DNA from: Brugia malayi
Lineage: Eukaryota; Nematoda; Chromadorea; Rhabditida; Onchocercidae
Reading direction: 5' to 3'
Assembly: GCF_000002995.4 (NCBI RefSeq)
Contig: NW_025062477.1
Location: 11,824,696 to 11,888,695, forward strand
DNA: 64,000 bases
Shown here piece by piece: positions 61,621 to 64,000 of this stretch. The translations under genes were made by a program, and so were the position numbers. The notes under the pieces are model-generated. The model was not told the origin of the DNA. It saw only the letters and a program-made list of their open reading frames with translations, and did not search any database. Every line of letters starts with the position of its first letter. Positions within the stretch are counted from its first letter, which is position 1.

Positions 61621-64000
61621 TTAACTATCTCTTCATTCAATTCTATTTATTCCTCATTTTCCTATTTCCTATCTTTTTCTCATATCAATTTCAATTTGTT
61701 CCATCAAATGTGGTCATTTGAATTGAATTAATAGGATAAAATGATGATTAATAAATAATATCTTACTTCCGGTTAAAAACTTCCGGTTAGTAGTAGTAGT
61801 AAATTTAAACTTTCAAAATTATCAAATATCATTCATGTATGTCTGTGTATGTATCCGTGTCTGTATGCGTCGTCTATTTTTATGTATGTTTGTATGTGTA
61901 AGTATATATGAGTGTGACATGCCTTTTGGCAATTCCGTTAGTTGATATGTGATGATTAAATTTCATCTAAATTTTGTTATCTTTTATAATAAAATCTTTA
62001 TTTCTTTCTATCTTTTCTTTTTTTTTTTTTCCTTTCTCTTTTTACTTCTCTTACTTACCTTTTTTTTTTTAAAAATATTTCTAACAAAAATAAATATTAT
62101 TTCAAATTAGTTTAAATATTTTCTCTTTATTTTTTGTTCACTTTATTCTTTTAAATATTTATTATTTACTTATTAAGTGGCATGAATTTATTTGTTATTT
62201 TTGTGCACATATTTCTTTGTTAAGTAAATTATTATATTTAAGTAATTACTTAAAATATTCATCATCATAAATTTAAAATTATCATTATCATAAATGTTAT
62301 CACAAACTTCTAATGTTGCTATATAAATCTTTAATACTGCTATAAATTTTTTATTCAAATATAAAAATGAAAATAACAAAAATTTTGGTACTTAATAAAA
62401 TATGAGCTAAGATTTCTTATCAATTAAAATTTATCAGCTAACTTTCTCATATATCTTATTTGTTTTGTTGAAAATGTGAGTTATTTTTAATCTGAATTTA
62501 ATGATAAGAAATTTCTCTTTCTTTCTCTCCCTCTCTTTCTCTCTCTTTCCCTTCTCTTTTTATTTTATTTCGTTTTTCTTTATAAAAAATTTTTATAAAT
62601 TTATAATTATATTTTTCTTATTTATTCGGATTAATAAATTAAATTTCAAATTTTAAATTTAACATAAATTAATAAAAGCTACCTTAAGCATCATCTCTGA
62701 ATTGAAAATTTTTTTTTTGTTTTAATTGTAAATAAAAGCAAAATGTTGTAAAATATTATTATTATCATTATTGTTGTAATAAATTGGAAAAAGCATTATA
62801 CTACGAAATGTTTAATTAATTTGGAAGAAAATTTTTTCCACTCCATTAAATATTATCAAAAATTTAAACAAGTTCTTATTTCATCCTACACTTCCACTGC
62901 TATTACCATTAGCTTTTCAAATACTAGAAATGAAATTTAATTTTGTTTTTATTATGAATTTATATATGAAGACAAGAAATAAAAATAAGAAATTTATTTC
63001 CATTTAAACAGGAAACACTTTTCATCGTTCTTTTCTTTCCTCTTTCTTCCTTCTTTCTTATCAGAGTGTTGTTGCTGTTGTTATTGATAATAATGTTGCT
63101 GGTGATTATGATAATGATTATGGTGGTCAACATGTATTATAAAACAAATTTATACTATGACATCATTTCCGGAACAAAATTTGTAATATAAAAATGCTGA
63201 AAAAAAATGTATTATATATATATTTGTTTAAAAAAAAATCAGAAGCAATAATAATAATAATTAATAATGATAATGATAACTACTACCACTACTAATAATA
63301 ATAATGATATATTCACATTTTGTAATTTAATTCAATTCATTAAAATTAAATTTGATTATAGATTAAAAAAAAAAAAAAATAACGTTCCATTTATTTCATT
63401 TATAAGGTAATTTAATTTGTTTTATTTTATTATAATTCATTTACTCATTAACTTTAATTTGAAATTTATTTGTTTGCATCATTTCTTTTCCTGCTTTTCT
63501 GTTTCTGTGTAATGATTCATGATTCATGAGGAATAAAAGATTTGAAAATGAGATATCATTTTTATATTTCAATCTTTTGAAGTGTTTCGATTTAAATAAC
63601 AGATGTTTGTTTCTTCTCTTTTTTTTTTTTTTTTTTCATTTCTTTTTCCTTTTAACTCATCATTTTTAAGATTTCTTTTTTTTTCAGTAGATTCTTTTAT
63701 TGTTTGCTACTTGCAAAATTTCTCCAATTTCTTCTAATAATTTTATCATTTCTTTCTTTTTTTTTTTTTTTTGAAATTTAAAAATTCATATTAAAATGAT
63801 TTGAATAGATTTGATTGTCATGTTAGTAGTAGTGAACTATGACAATGTTGTAAATTAGCATAAGGTAAGAATTACAGGTAAGAATGTATGAATATTATTG
63901 AATAATATATGTATACATATATGTAAATATTCGGAATTTAATATTTATTTTAAAGTTTTCCTTTTTTTTTTTTGCTCCTTATTTTTCATTCTTTATTTAG

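Larger units (their letters stand above)
54670..64000. other. 9.3-kb A+T-rich, repeat-rich region upstream of CRTC
   Basis: No supportable gene. It contains many triplet and dinucleotide repeats and two ACGT-rich degenerate repeat groups (56.9-57.1 and 60.8-61.3 kb). A less A+T-rich stretch at about 56590-56745 could be the CRTC promoter, roughly 2 kb upstream of its start codon. Other short frames in this stretch are low complexity. Confidence 0.55.

Overview
The window looks like nuclear DNA of a parasitic nematode, most likely a spirurid or filarial worm. The sequence is extremely A+T-rich, with long A/T homopolymers and many (TTA)n, (CA)n and GATA microsatellites. Introns are short to medium and end in TTTCAG or TTTTAG, and coding exons stand out as less A+T-rich islands. 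The species cannot be fixed from sequence alone. No bacterial, viral, rRNA, CRISPR or intact transposon feature was seen.

Layout. (1) 1-17.4 kb is a very A+T-rich desert with two genes on the + strand: a FoxQ2-class forkhead transcription factor with His/Gln tracts and a C-terminal EH1-like motif (3435-5477), and a 151-residue SnoaL/NTF2-fold protein (14166-16356). (2) 17.5-46 kb is a less A+T-rich gene block. On the + strand are a VAP/VPR-1 ER protein (20092-22580) and an unrecognised 248-residue protein (24444-25717). On the - strand, from about 43.9 kb down to 26.2 kb, lies a tightly linked set: a Treslin/SLD-3-like replication-initiation gene, a Lys/Glu-rich segment that is either a second cistron or its C-terminus, and a complete PIGO-type GPI ethanolamine-phosphate transferase. 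(3) 46-64 kb is again A+T-rich and repeat-dominated, with a CRTC-type CREB coactivator on the - strand (52531-54669) and one very weak gene candidate near 49 kb.

The most interesting structure is the junction at 31575-31596. The upstream - strand reading frame ends inside the first codons of the PIGO reading frame. The first ATG after the upstream gene's last 3' splice site is in the PIGO frame, has a good context and overlaps the upstream stop in another frame. A poly(A)-signal pair lies just inside PIGO intron 1. This fits an operon in which the last 3' splice site serves both as a cis-acceptor for the upstream gene and as a trans-splice acceptor for PIGO. Other items worth attention are a 17-nt microexon, an E2F-like site and a perfect palindrome upstream of the replication gene, a 39-bp minisatellite, ACGT-rich degenerate repeats upstream of CRTC, a 71-nt intronic hairpin, and two tRNA-like relics in VAP introns.

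Exon models were built by hand from splice sites, phase and family similarity. They are supported by consistent phases in FoxQ2, SnoaL, VAP, CRTC and most of PIGO, and are less certain in the 31-44 kb region.
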